Shown: positions 22,345 through 34,635 of the stretch, one piece after another
Position numbering within the stretch: the stretch's first letter is position 1
Layout: the number at the start of each line of letters is the position of its first letter
From: Physella acuta
Taxonomy: Eukaryota; Mollusca; Gastropoda; Physidae
Direction of reading: 5' to 3'
NCBI RefSeq assembly: GCF_028476545.1
Contig: NW_026731779.1
Span: 310,001 to 374,000 of the forward strand
DNA length: 64,000 bases
Notes under the pieces: generated by a model
Told to the model about the DNA's origin: nothing
Databases searched by the model: none
The model's input: only the letters and a program-made list of their open reading frames with translations
Translations under genes and position numbers: made by a program

Positions 22345-25300
22345 GATTAGAACTAGCCCGCCGGCGACTGGTTAAGCCAGGGATTTAAATTATTAGGCTA
22401 AAAATAATTTAATAAATGAATAAATGTGGTAGGGTCGATTCTAAATTTTCTAAAAAATTATCCTCATAGACTCATAGATCTAGGGCCTTATCATAATTTC
22501 TCTATGCTCACTCACAGTAAAACTTTTATTGTGACTTCACTAGAACTGGAATCTAAAATTCGGGGTCAAGTCCGACTACTCAAAACATTTTTTTAGAGTT
22601 CAGCAACCTCGATTTGTTGGGCCTACAATTTTACTTCCGGTTCAATCATTTGTGTTGTTTTGGTTTATTTGTTAAAGGGATATAATCGAGCAAAATTAAT
22701 TTTGCCGAAATATTAATTGAGTTGTTAACCTTTGCATAGTTACCTCTCTGTAGTGTTTGCTAGCTCTTTGCATAATAACTGCTGAGAAATAATTGAAAAT
22801 TGTTAACTAATTCGGGTTAAAACATTAGATTCGTTAATCAAGTTTAACAATAAAAACCTATGCATAAAATTTAAAGTAACTACTAACATCATGTTTTAAA
22901 AATGCAAAAGTGCGGCGTCACATGTTTTTAACTCCACTGAAGTTGTCTGCAAATGGCAAATAAAGGCATGCTATTTTATTAACTATAATATTGTGTGCGA
23001 TCCTCGTTATAATCGTCATATCATTCCTTTCCACCGTTCTCAGTGAGATCTAGCATCTTTACACTTACATTAGTTGTTGTAACTTGATTAATATTGTTCA
23101 ATGTTTAATTTTCTACCTTCACTCCCAGTCAAATGCTCATTATTTCACCCCCTACCTCCCCCGAACCTGTCATCTATTCTATTTCGCAGTCATTTGAAAG
23201 TAAATTTAAATTAATATTTTTTCTTAACTCAAACAAATTTGATAATCTTTTCCTGTTAATTAATGTAAAGTTCAGCACTTTCTGATATTTAAAAATTCAA
23301 CAAAAACGTTGACTTTGTTTTAACTTATAGCAGGTAAACTAAAATTATGTCAGCTTGTTTCATCAATTTAAAACCTTTATTTCAATATTGCTTAAGTTTT
23401 TTTTAAAATATCTACTCCTGTTGAAAAGTTTTCCTGAATTTATTTTTTAACACCTGTTCACCTATGATTTAATAAAATAAAACAAACAAAAATAAAACTT
23501 GTCTTTTTTATTTATTAAGACTTTTTTTGATTGATCAAAAATATGCAATACAGAATTTACATAACCCACCACTTCCCTTTGTCCATGTTGTTAAAAACAC
23601 AACTTCACCAAAACTCTAAATGCTTTACCTAATATTAGGTAGCTTATGTACAATGTGGATATTATGACATATTTTGATTGTTTAAAGAACAGTGGCTTAA
23701 AAAATTTCATTAACAATTAATTTAAGACATGTTCAAAACACATTCCTAAACATAACATTAAATTTTTAACATAAAACTAAACTGCTTTACTTAACTGACA
23801 TCATAGACTTGGTTTTACATATATTAAAATGTTATAACTATTGCCAGTTTAAATTATACGTGTATATTTAAAATATAATAATTATAATAAAAGACCCCAG
23901 CTAATGTACTGGAAAAAGTGCATAATATTTGATAAGGCACAGTAAAAACAACATGAAAATGTACAAGGCCCATGCTGACTTATAGGGCAAGCTTTTTGCT
24001 GAGCATACAATTTTGTGTCTGTTGTTTAATTTTGCAGGTAGAGGATCAATTAGAGTGGTTGAAAATCATTAGTTAAGTTTGAGAGATGTATAAAAAAAGT
24101 GTGTACAATTTGATAAAAAAGTAAAAAAAAAAAAATGCTCACTATGATCAACACATTAACATATCTGACATCATATATGTCAAATTATATTAAAATAAGA
24201 TTGAAATTTAAGTAACAGATTTTAGGTTAAATAAAGGGTTAAGTATCAAAGTAAACAAAACCTTATGTAACAAATTGTGATAAGTAAACTTTTAAGTATT
24301 TACTGCACAAAACTGAACACTATTGTGGTTTAATGTCAACAATGAATTTCATTCTAATTGGTTTTTCACTTCAAAAATCAATTTTAATTTTGCCAGTAGA
24401 ACTCAATGTTATAATGCTCTATAAAAACAATGAATAATAATAAAGTACAGTGAAAAGATTCAGTCTTCAAAAGTTTAAAAAAGGCTACATAGAATCCAGT
24501 AAAAACAAGCACTGAGCTGACATTATTTATAATTTCAACTGTTTGAAAAGGCACACAAAGTAAATTTTGTTCATTTAGTAAAAAGATTGATCATATCAGG
24601 CACAAATAGCAACAAAACCTTATGAGATTGTGTACAAAAAGTGTCAGTATAGCATATCACCTGATAAATAAACAGATCTTTACTTTCAACATGTCATTTA
24701 TCAGATCCAGCACAAAAATGTTTTCACAAAAAAAAAAAAAAATTAATTATTAAAATTCAGATCATACAAAGGTATTAAAAAATCATCAAATTCACAGTCA
24801 AATCATTGTTTGAGTTAAGACTTTAAGACTTTCAAGTTTACCTAAGACAGTGAAAATAAATTTGCATATTTCAAATAGTTGTTGACTAGGTGAAACAAAG
24901 CAAGTAATTGAATGGCAAAGAGAGGACTAATCAGATTTCACCAACAATCTCTGCTTATTTCAAACTTTTAGAAAATTGACAGCGTCATTAAAATATAAAA
25001 TAAAACACTAGATGAGATGTCACTAATATAAGCATTAATAACAAGCAATCATGAACATTGGTTAACCATTATATTCAAATGAAATCTTAGAAACAAGTAA
25101 AATGTAAACTATTTCCATAAATAACAGATTTGTTTTTCTTTGTTCTAGCTATAACATCATAACATGTAGTCGTTTACTGTTTCATGTATTTTTAATACTT
25201 CTGTGTATTTTAATATCAACTTACCAAGGCACTTTCCAAAACATACAAACCAGTAAATGCAAAATAAATAATTTAATCGTAAAATCTAAAGCATGACATT

Positions 25301-25943
25301 TCAAGAATAAGGAAGGTGACACTGACATCACAAAAATATATTTAGGATGTTAGAAAGACAAGGTATGAACTTCCGGTGGTTTATAGAACAGTATCTTTTT
25401 GTATATTGAACACACTGGTTTATAGAACATATTTTTGTATACTGAACATTGTGATACAACGATATAAATCTTGAGGTGGTGTGGATCATTGCATCATAGA
25501 CATAACATTGTGAACACATGAGGTGGTTTAGGTCATAGCACTACACAGACATAAGAATCTTTATGAGATGGTGTAGGTCTCAGCACTACAGACTTCAACT
25601 TAGCACCTTTGGACGTAAAAGATAGTGTATCATGACTATAATGTGTAATGTAAATCTTAAGTAGATGTGTATAACAAGCATAATACCAGAATTATTATTT
25701 GTTCTTGGAAGAATGTGTTCACATTCAGCTAAATGATTAAAAAATGTATAAAACCATTTTTTTTACAAATGGATAATTATAAAATAGTAAAATAAATGTA
25801 GCTACATCTGTAGACATACTAGATTGTTCCATTTTTATAACATATTCATCATTTAAATTATCTTTAAAACAAATTGTGAAGGCATTTCCCTGTAACACAG
25901 TCATAATTCAGTAAACAATTGTCCACCAGTACCACTCAATAGT
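22345..25943. other. AT-rich region downstream of MCPH1; possibly its 3' UTR in part
   Basis: About 3.6 kb without ORFs of note. From about 23.5 kb to the MCPH1 stop codon the sequence is uniformly AT-rich and free of the G-rich MITEs common elsewhere in the window. On the minus strand a cluster AATAAATAAA lies near 23505-23515. This would fit a long MCPH1 3' UTR of about 2.4 kb, which is inference only. 22.4-23.5 kb shows nothing specific. Confidence 0.35.
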
Positions 25944-28900
25944 TTAGAACTCTGGACTTGTTTCTCTCAGTGAAGATGGTGGTGGTGTCACAATGTAGTC
26001 TGTCATGTCTAACAGCTTCAGCTTCATTATGCTATCTGATAACCAGAGAGAAGTGTTTTAAAAGGCTTAACAATAGATGTATGTAATAGGATACATTCAT
26101 CAGAACATTAAGGAAACAAAAAACAAATAATACCAAGGATGTCGCATTAAAAAGCTGGTGATTATTGCATCATTGAAGTTAATTTATTAATAAAATGGTA
26201 CTGCTCTGAATGTACTTATTAAAAAACATTACTGCTTATCAGTTTCAGTACAAGCAACACATACAAAGAAAATCCTATTTATGGTAAGCACCAAATTGAA
26301 ATCACAGTTTGTAAGTGATAAATCAGGGATGTAACCAGACAAGGAAAAAAATATTAGGAAATTTTCTTTAGACAAGAACTCAATGTTTTATCTATTTTTT
26401 TTAATCGCAGTTAAAGCAGTCTCACACTGTTACTGTACTAATTAATTGTTTAATGACGCTTGTATTTTAATCATAAATATAAGTTGTACCACAATCAATC
26501 CTTACCTAAAATCCAGGTAGGCCTGATGACCACTCTGTCAGGACTGTGCTTGTCCCCAACAAAAACAAATGCTCGTGACTTTGACCCAGTTACCTAGAAA
26601 TAAACAAAATACAATTTTTACAGATGTATTAAACATGGACTTAGATGCCGCAATGTAGGTAATGAAATAAAAAAAAAAACTTACTCGCCTGAACATCACA
26701 GTTGACAAAATGATGTAGATAAGCAATGACAAAAGGATCTTGCTACAATGTACTCACCTGACCACCACAAAGTCTAATTAGCTGGACCAGTTCCTGTCTG
26801 GCTGGTGTTGAGTCCTTTGAAACATACACAGGCCCTGTTTTCGTAAATATCCCCAGCTTGTAGCCTGCACCTATTGCTTGACGTTCACACCGAGATATCT
26901 AAAAAAAAACATTCACTTTTAACCAACATTATTTTAACCAGTCGCAGACCAATACATTCATAGCTGAATCTTAACAAAAGTTTTATTTTCCTTAAGGATT
27001 TGATAAGCATATTAAAAATGTATATTAAAAAAAAACATGAAAAAAAACAACAACCTTAGCTGCAGGAAACTCTTGTTCCATTTCATAATTTTCTTCTAGC
27101 AGCCACTCTCTAGCCTCTAGAGATTCAAGAACCTTAAACAAAATAAGTAAATGGGACTAAATTATATAAAAAACTATAAAAATTATATATAAAACATTAC
27201 TTCACCCACTCAAAACACTAAAACTGTTAGGTGAAAAATAAAAGACTTAATTTACATTTGAAGTATTAAGAGTACTAGTATTACTAGATTTAGTTCTTTT
27301 TGCTAATTATAAAAAAAATCAGTGCCAAAAAAATTGTGCTTTTAACTAAAATGTAAGCAAGAACCAGCACCAACCCATTCTTTCCTCAGTAGCCAGCAGC
27401 CTCTGGCCACACAGTGTATGACATTCAAAGTCCTCCTAGCATCCCCACACACAACATGGGTGGTTGTAGCATCAACATTGTTTGTCATTTGAAAGGCACC
27501 CAACTTTTTCACTACGGAATATACCAATTCTTGTTCCCTAAAAAGGACATAAATATATTCTTATTGTTAGTATTAATGTATAAAAAAGATTACATGTATT
27601 GAACTTAATTTCTGTTTTGTCCCGCCTTTAACTTATATTTACATCACAGGCTTTCATTGCTCTATTGGCTTTTTAAAAATTATTAAATGGATTTTGTTCT
27701 AAAATCTTTATTCAAAACTAATTACAAAAATAAAATAAAACATACCAAATAATGAAAGCGAAAGAACAAACTAGATAAGTGAGAAAGTATTACCCTCAAT
27801 GAAGACAACACAAACCAATGACACAACCAACTAGACAAGACAGGCAATATTACCCTCTATGAAGACAACACAATGAAACAACCAACTAGACAAGTCAGGC
27901 AATATTACCCTCTATGAAGACAACACAATGAAACAACCAACTAGACAAGTCAGGCAATATTACCCTCTATGAAGACAACACAATGAAACAACCAACTAGA
28001 CAAGTCAGGCAATATTACCCTCTATGAAGAAAACACAAACCAATGACACAACCAACTAGACAAGACAGGTAATATTACCCTCTATGAAGACTGGTCAACA
28101 CAAGTGAGTATTGACTCTTGAGGCCAGTTATCATGGACTGCTCCATCACCAGTGAGCGTGCATGTCGCAGACTAGCCGGAGCCTCATCAGACATGTGGCT
28201 ATCAGACAACTGACTGTTGTTGCCATCTTCGCTGGAGGTGGACTGTTTACCTTTTGACTTCTTGAAAGAAGGCTTTGACTCACGGCATGCATCAGATGAA
28301 CTTGTAGATCTGTTTCTTTTTAGGTAAGCTTTACTGTGTGTTGGTTTTGTCTTGGAAGTAGTGGAAGTATTTTCTGTCACTAAATCTTGTTCTGTTATTC
28401 CCTTTAACACAGGCTTGTGCTGGTGTTTAAACTTATCAGTTTTACTCAGAGAAAAGTCATCAATGCTTCGCCTTGAAGAAACTGATTTTCTTTTACCTCG
28501 CACTGAAGTTTCATTATCGTACATGACCGACATGGACGTGCCTAATGTATCATTTTTTGATAAATCGTTTAATGTAGCAGACTGATCACATGATACACTT
28601 GTGGTATGTGGACGGGAAAACTTGCGGGTTTTAGCGTTGTTTTTCTCTGCTGTGGTAGAGGTACTGGTTTCTGCAGGATCAGAGTGTTTGGTAGGTGTGG
28701 CAGACTGATCACATGACACACTAGTGGTATGGGGATGGGACAACTTCCTGGTTTTAGAGTTAGCTTTCTCTGCTGCAGTAGTAGCTGGGAGTTCAGTAGG
28801 ACCATCACAGTGTTTGGTAGGTGTGGCAGGCTGCACTGAGCTTAACCTCTGACTTCTCCGTCTTTCCTGAACTTTGGTTGCTGCACTTTTAGTCTCAGTT

Positions 28901-31815
28901 AACCCAAACAGAAAATCTGCATCAGCTTTGGCACTTTTTCTGTGTTTTTTAACATTGCCTTGAGGTTTACCACTTGTATTTTTACTAGCATCGATTTCTG
29001 TTGTTTTTTGAGCTTTATCATTATCAGTTTCTTTTGGAGCTAAAAGAGCATCAGCAAGCTGTTTAGCTGACAGCAAGTTTCTTTTCTTTGTTACCTTAGG
29101 TTTAAAATCTGGTTGTGGGGGTGGTGAGGCGGTGGGACAGTTGATTTCATTTGACTTTAGTGGGAGACTGGACGTAGCTTTTGAATCAGAGTTGTCCAGC
29201 TTCCTAACAACAGACACACGCCTCGACTGTCTCCTTTCTCGAACTATTTCTTGTGGTTTAATTTTTGATACACTTGCATCTTTAGGAACTGTTTCATCCC
29301 TAACAGACTCTTTTAAATTTTCATCATTTTCATTGTGGTTAGTTGATGCACCATCATGATGCTTAGCCACAGACAGGCTGTTTTTCTTCTTGAGAGAAAG
29401 ATTCAAACCTTTCAAAGATTTGTTGATCTCAGGGGTTTCAATGTTGAAGCCCTGGGGTGACAGCACAGGTCTAGGGCTTTCAGTGCCCCATCTCTCGTCA
29501 GCTTTACAACCAGCTACTGGACTGTGGGAACGTTGCTCCTCCCCTTTACGAGAAGGCGACAAAACAAAACCTTCAGGGCTGGTACAAAATTTACACTGCC
29601 AGATACTGTCAGCAGTGTCATCATCCTCTGCAGAAACCCCCTGAATTAAATTAGGGTTTAATTTGGGAGATGAATGATGAGGCTTAGTCCCTTGTATTAA
29701 ATTAGAGTTTGTATTGGTAGATGAAATGTTAGCCCTAGCTCCGTGTGTTAAATTGGGGGTTAATTTGGGAGATGAGATATTTTGGTCCACACAAGATGGG
29801 CTGTTATTTCTAGAATCCAGTCTTTTGAGAAGCCCAGAAACAATCCCGGACATGTCATCATCGCTACTTTCCATTGAACTACTGCTCATACTAGCAAATT
29901 TCTCTGTAAAAATTAGATAACAAGTAGGGTAGAAAATCATTTAAGATTAATTTTAAATTCTCAATATGGTAATCAATTAAAATCGTTAACTTAAGCTATG
30001 TAAAATAGAATAAAATATTTAAAACTAACTTATATAGTGTTATCTTACCAAACAGTCGTCTTTGTAAAGGTTTTTCTTTGAATGTTTTAGGAGTAATAAG
30101 TGGAGACTCCACATCATCTGAACTGAGTACTGACGAACATTTAATAAAAAAATAATTAATAATTGTTTTATTACTAAATATAAATGTCAATAACCAAGAA
30201 TCCAAAGTTATATAAAAGCAGGATTACTGATTGCATGCTTTTAACCAATGAAGTAATAACTATTTGCTCTTACCTAGCTTCTGCTCTCTCACCATTTTTT
30301 CATAGCGGTCTTTTAGGCTTGGAGGTGTATCAGGTATTGGTGAAGTTATGTTTAAGAGGGACGACACCTATAGTAATGCAGACACACAGTTTATAAATTG
30401 CATCAGTTGTACAATTTAAGTAACACTTATTATTAAAATACATATAAAACATCAATATATATTTCACTTTGAAATAAAAAACTTTAAATAGAAAAAAAAT
30501 TAACAGTATAATAATAGATGGCATCAAAAATACATTCAACAAAAAATATTGAGGGTTCTCCAGAGAAGATGAATCAAAAAAAACTTTAGACTATGCAGCT
30601 ACAGTTGGTACATTAGTAAAGAGAGATGACCATTGCGCTTACAACACAATTTCTTTAATAACAAACATTTCTCTATAGAGACTTACATGTGGAGACCTGG
30701 CCTGGGTTTCCAAAGCTAGGATTGGAGGATTAAGGGACAAGGTTGGGGTGGAATCTTCAGCTAATTTAAACCTATTGGCCATCAATTCACGCTTGCGACG
30801 TTTCTCTCCTCTCTCTGCACTGCGTGCTAGTTCTTCATCAAAATCACATGGCTGCATGGATTTCATTTTCTGGTCACAGAAAATAAAACATGTATATTGT
30901 CATAAGTTAGTGCAGCAAATAAAACATGTATATTGTCATAAATTAGTGCAAAAAACAAATGACTAACACTTACATTGTAATAAGTTAAAATGTACAATAT
31001 GAATAGTAATGCTTTACAATAGGCATTTACCTTCCATCTAGGAGCAGGCTTAAAACAAGGAAGTGGACTGTCTTTAATCTCTGGTAACAAGGCAGGGAAC
31101 TCCTTTTCAGACATGCGCATCCTGTTCTCCAGACAGCTGAAGTACATTTGACACATATTGTATATGGAGCTTATTAGTCTAACACATTCACACATTAGAT
31201 CATTAGATGCTCCAGTTAACAAATAAGCGTGTAACTCTATCGCATTCAAATCTTCTGATAACATTAAATGCTACAGCTATAAAATAAGCTTATAGGTTTA
31301 CCATATTCCCATATTTTATCAATTTATGAATAAATTAAATCAATACACATTGATCAACATTTTGCACAGACACACATAGCATCTACAGGATAGCCATTTA
31401 GACAACCATTGACACAAAAATTGGTCAGCCAACCTGTTTAACCAGGAAACAGAAACAACAGGAATGTTCCGTTTCTGAGCCTTGATCCATGTCCGCTTTA
31501 AACCCTCCTTGAAAACAACATGTGTCACATCATCGCTAAATGTTGGCTGCACTGTTGCCCCAAGCTGTAGTAGCTTTTGACTAACAGCTGCGCTTCTGTT
31601 GTCATTATTACTGCGGACTTCGACATAGGCCACAACATCTGTGAAATTAGAGCACAAATAAAAATAGGTGACAATGAAAATAGTGATTTTTTTTGTCCTA
31701 TGCATACCTTACTAAATAAGAAATGAAAAATAACAATAACAATGAAATTTAGGCCTAACAGCTTATTCACAAAATTTAATATAGTCCAACCTTTCAGAAT
31801 TGAATTTATCTCCAT
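25944..31815 (-). CDS. MCPH1: Microcephalin (MCPH1), twelve coding exons, 1026 aa
   Basis: A BRCT-domain protein of the DNA-damage response and chromosome condensation control; its C-terminal BRCT pair binds phosphorylated H2AX in vertebrates. Coding exons in order: 31791-31815, 31434-31638, 31031-31136, 30687-30869, 30274-30367, 30049-30129, 28079-29903, 27375-27537, 27055-27132, 26758-26898, 26506-26593, 25944-26035. All junctions are GT-AG; lengths sum to 3081 nt, 1026 aa plus stop. BRCT1 covers about residues 9-90 (DVVAYVEV, THVVFKEG, VSWLN). Exon 4 carries the conserved MQPCDF block, matching human MQPKDF. Exon 7 (about 608 residues) is low-complexity, Ser/Lys-rich, with internal repeats. 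BRCT2 is about 835-915 (TTTHVVCG, RTLNVIHCVARGCWLL) and BRCT3 about 920-1018 (VYVSKDSTPARQELV, PTWILDSI). An acceptor-like site at 31858 and a donor-like site at 33953 hint at an upstream leader exon. Confidence 0.93.
27788..28078 (-). repeat. Minisatellite of 55/60-bp units, each carrying the MCPH1 exon 7 donor
   Basis: Units start at 27788, 27848, 27903, 27958 and 28013, and the true exon edge at 28073 fits the same register (spacings 60, 55, 55, 55, 60). On the minus strand each unit reads CTTCATAGAGGGTAATATT or a one-base variant, that is the end of exon 7 plus its GTAATA donor, followed by GCCTGACTTGTCTAG. There are thus six donors in tandem, the first of which is the real one. Confidence 0.92.
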
Positions 31816-32790
31816 GTAAGAAAAACAAAGTTGTAGTCATCCAGTGAATACAGATACCTAAAATGAAAGATAGAAGTTGATTGGTTTTTTTCTGATGAAC
31901 TTAAAGAAAGATTTAGTTAAGTAAGAATTTCTGTAAAACTGTTGTTGATGATGTTGTCAGGAGTGCTGAACACAGATTGAATAACAGGTTTCATAACTTT
32001 ATTAAATTTTTTAATTATTTTAAGTCATGACACATCTGTGCCGTAAATAAAATTTTAAACCTTTTCACTCGGTGATGATTGCAGGCATGCATACCCCTGC
32101 CAAACAATTATGTAAACAGTAAAAAGGAGAAATTTGAAGAAATAAAAACAAACAGAAGCATGATGCTATTTTGCTAAACCAAAAATAATACTAGTCCTAA
32201 AGTTATTTAAAAAAGCGTTATTATAGTTACACATAGATATGAGCAGATGTGTGCTTTTAGTTTATAGCAATATAAAAAATAAAAAAATTGCTTACATTTT
32301 TTATTTTAAGTAATGTAGTACAACAATTTTGGATTATTTAGTTGCTTTTTAACACATGACAAATAATTGTTCAACCTTTTTTGGGTTAAAATTGGATTTT
32401 TCTCCACCACCACAACCATCATCCCTAAGGACCCCTTTGTAGTGCATAGGGACACCATCACACCTATTCATTCTACTCAATTTTGGCCCATTTTTCCAAT
32501 TTGGGTCCATGACATTCCAGGTGCATCTGCTTCACTGACAGCTAATCTTTTCCAAGTTTGATTTGGCTCACCTACTTTCTTCATTCTTTGATGATTCCAA
32601 ATCTAATGCCTGTCTGGTGATGTTAGTTATTTTTAAAAGGTGAGTCCAAACCATCCTCATGATTTGCGCGTTGGCATTTCTTTTCCAATTGGGTTTAGCC
32701 AAGTTTTTTCATTTTTCTTCATATTATTATAATTAGGCCTATTTGCCTATTTAATGTACAGTTATATCATTTTTCCAATAACAAATACTA
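31816..32790. other. MCPH1 upstream flank
   Basis: AT-rich DNA. On the minus strand CTTTCATTTTAG|GTATCTG at 31857-31869 is a plausible acceptor for the exon bearing the MCPH1 start codon. No other gene or repeat is evident. Confidence 0.4.
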
Positions 32791-33464
32791 ATAAACCGGG
32801 AGTGATCTCCCCTAAACTTTCTCGAATATTCTAATATAACACTACGGGGGATGGCAACTCGGGACATAGACAATATTTTTAATCCATTTTTAATTACTTA
32901 AACTTTTTATAATAGAATAGAATCTCGTCAAAAAAAAGAATTGCACACCAAGTGAACGCCAAATAAAATATGCGGGATATTATTAGTACTTTATAAATCC
33001 ATATGAGTTTTTTTTTAGAAATCGGAAATAGCGTAAAAAATTACTACTTCCGGTCGACGGATATTACTCAAAATTTGATAGAAGGCAGAGAATTAGAACG
33101 TTTACTTACATGTGAAATTTCATTTATCTATCTGAAATATTACTCAAGTTATAGGCTTTTGAAAAATTTAAAGTAGAAAAAGTTCCACTTCCGGTTATCG
33201 GAGATTGCTCAAAAATTGATACGGTTCTACTAAATCTACGATTTTGTTATAATAATAATACTTAGGTATATATGAAATTTCATCAAACTAGCTGTAACGG
33301 TACTCAAGTTATCATGTTTACACACACACACACGGACAAGATTGCAAAACAATGTTTTTCCGACTCAAGGAGGCCCTAAAACGTCGAGATTTGCAAAAAT
33401 CTCGATTTTTTTTTCACGATTACAAGACTTTCTCTATACTTCATATATATACGAGAAAGTAAAA
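32791..33464 (-). repeat. Family H repeat, copy 4, minus orientation
   Basis: Starts AACCGGGAGTGATCTCCCCT and CTTTCTCGAATATTC. It contains GAATTGCACACCAAGTGAAC, the two sub-repeats in reverse, and ends ATACGAGAAAGTAAAA. This is the least rearranged full copy and defines a unit of about 675 bp. Confidence 0.8.
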
Positions 33465-34635
33465 AGAAACTATTCCTTCCTTTTTTTTAATATTGAAAAT
33501 TTCTCAGAATAGACTACTACTCACTATGACACACAGAAAACCACTTTCTCTGGCTTACAGTACTACAGGTATTTTGTTCATTTTTTAGCTGCCTCAATCT
33601 CAGCAGCTGAGCCTGATAGAGACCTAGATCTAGAATAGATCTACACTGTATATTAGTATTATTAGTGACTTGACTTAGTCTAGACTGGATCTAGCACTAG
33701 TTGGACTGACTACTGAGGCTAAGGGAACAAACCACTTGTGTAGTGTACTGACTGACGAGTCTGTAGTGTAGACACTAAGACAGCTGAGGCAGGGGACAAG
33801 ACTCATTGTCGAAATCCGACATTGTTGGATAGATTTAAAAATAATCAAGATAATTCAGAGTTTAACTAGATCTAGCTACTCAATAATAGATCTTGTTAGA
33901 CTACTTTAATATGAATTATTACGAAATGATTATTAGCTTCATGTGTAACTTACTTCAAAAAGATACAGGTAAAATAAAAAGGTATTGTTACGGCACACCA
34001 AATCTAGCGCTTGGATTGTTTTCGGAAGTTCGAAAGTTAAAAACAAGAAATCATATTTGTAGTGCCTGTTGATATTTCATATTTTATACAAATCAAACTA
34101 TTTAAAGGTGTTACTTTTTGTGTGTAGGTTAATGGCATTTTTAAATACACCAACTAATATTTTAACTTTAATTAGGTATTCTAAATGAGCCGAAAAAAAC
34201 GTACTGCGCGCAAAAAAATTTGGTCGGGTTGCGCCAACGCTCGGAGATCCGATACCATAATACATACGATTACACTAAAAACTAATATAGAAAGTAGAAT
34301 GGACGCCCTTTAAGATGATATGACTTTGCCCGCTGTAAAATATAATTTAATGCTAAAAATAATAGATTTAAAAGTTTCAAATGATTTTTTAACACGAAAA
34401 AAGTATTTTACAGCCGGCAAAATTATATATTCAGATCGGGCGTCCAATTTACTATAAAAATGTTATAATTTAATTAACACTTAATGTATGGTATCGGATC
34501 GCAGAAATAAAAACGAACGCATACGTATCGTGAAGACCCGCGCTAACTTTTGCCGGCTTAAATCTAGTTTTGCGTAATGTCACGGAACACCCGGCTCAAG
34601 TTCAAAGCAGGATTTTGTGTTTATTCGCGGATTAC
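33465..34635. other. Possible divergent promoter region
   Basis: Contains several AGATCTAG/TCTAGATC words (33.6-33.9 kb), then a stretch with more CpG than its surroundings (about 34.19-34.6 kb, e.g. GTACTGCGCGC, GGTCGGGTTGCGCC). A donor-like GAA|GTAAGT on the minus strand at 33953 and an ATG with good Kozak context on the plus strand at 34636 would make this a shared promoter between MCPH1 and the candidate transcript to its right. Inference only. Confidence 0.25.
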
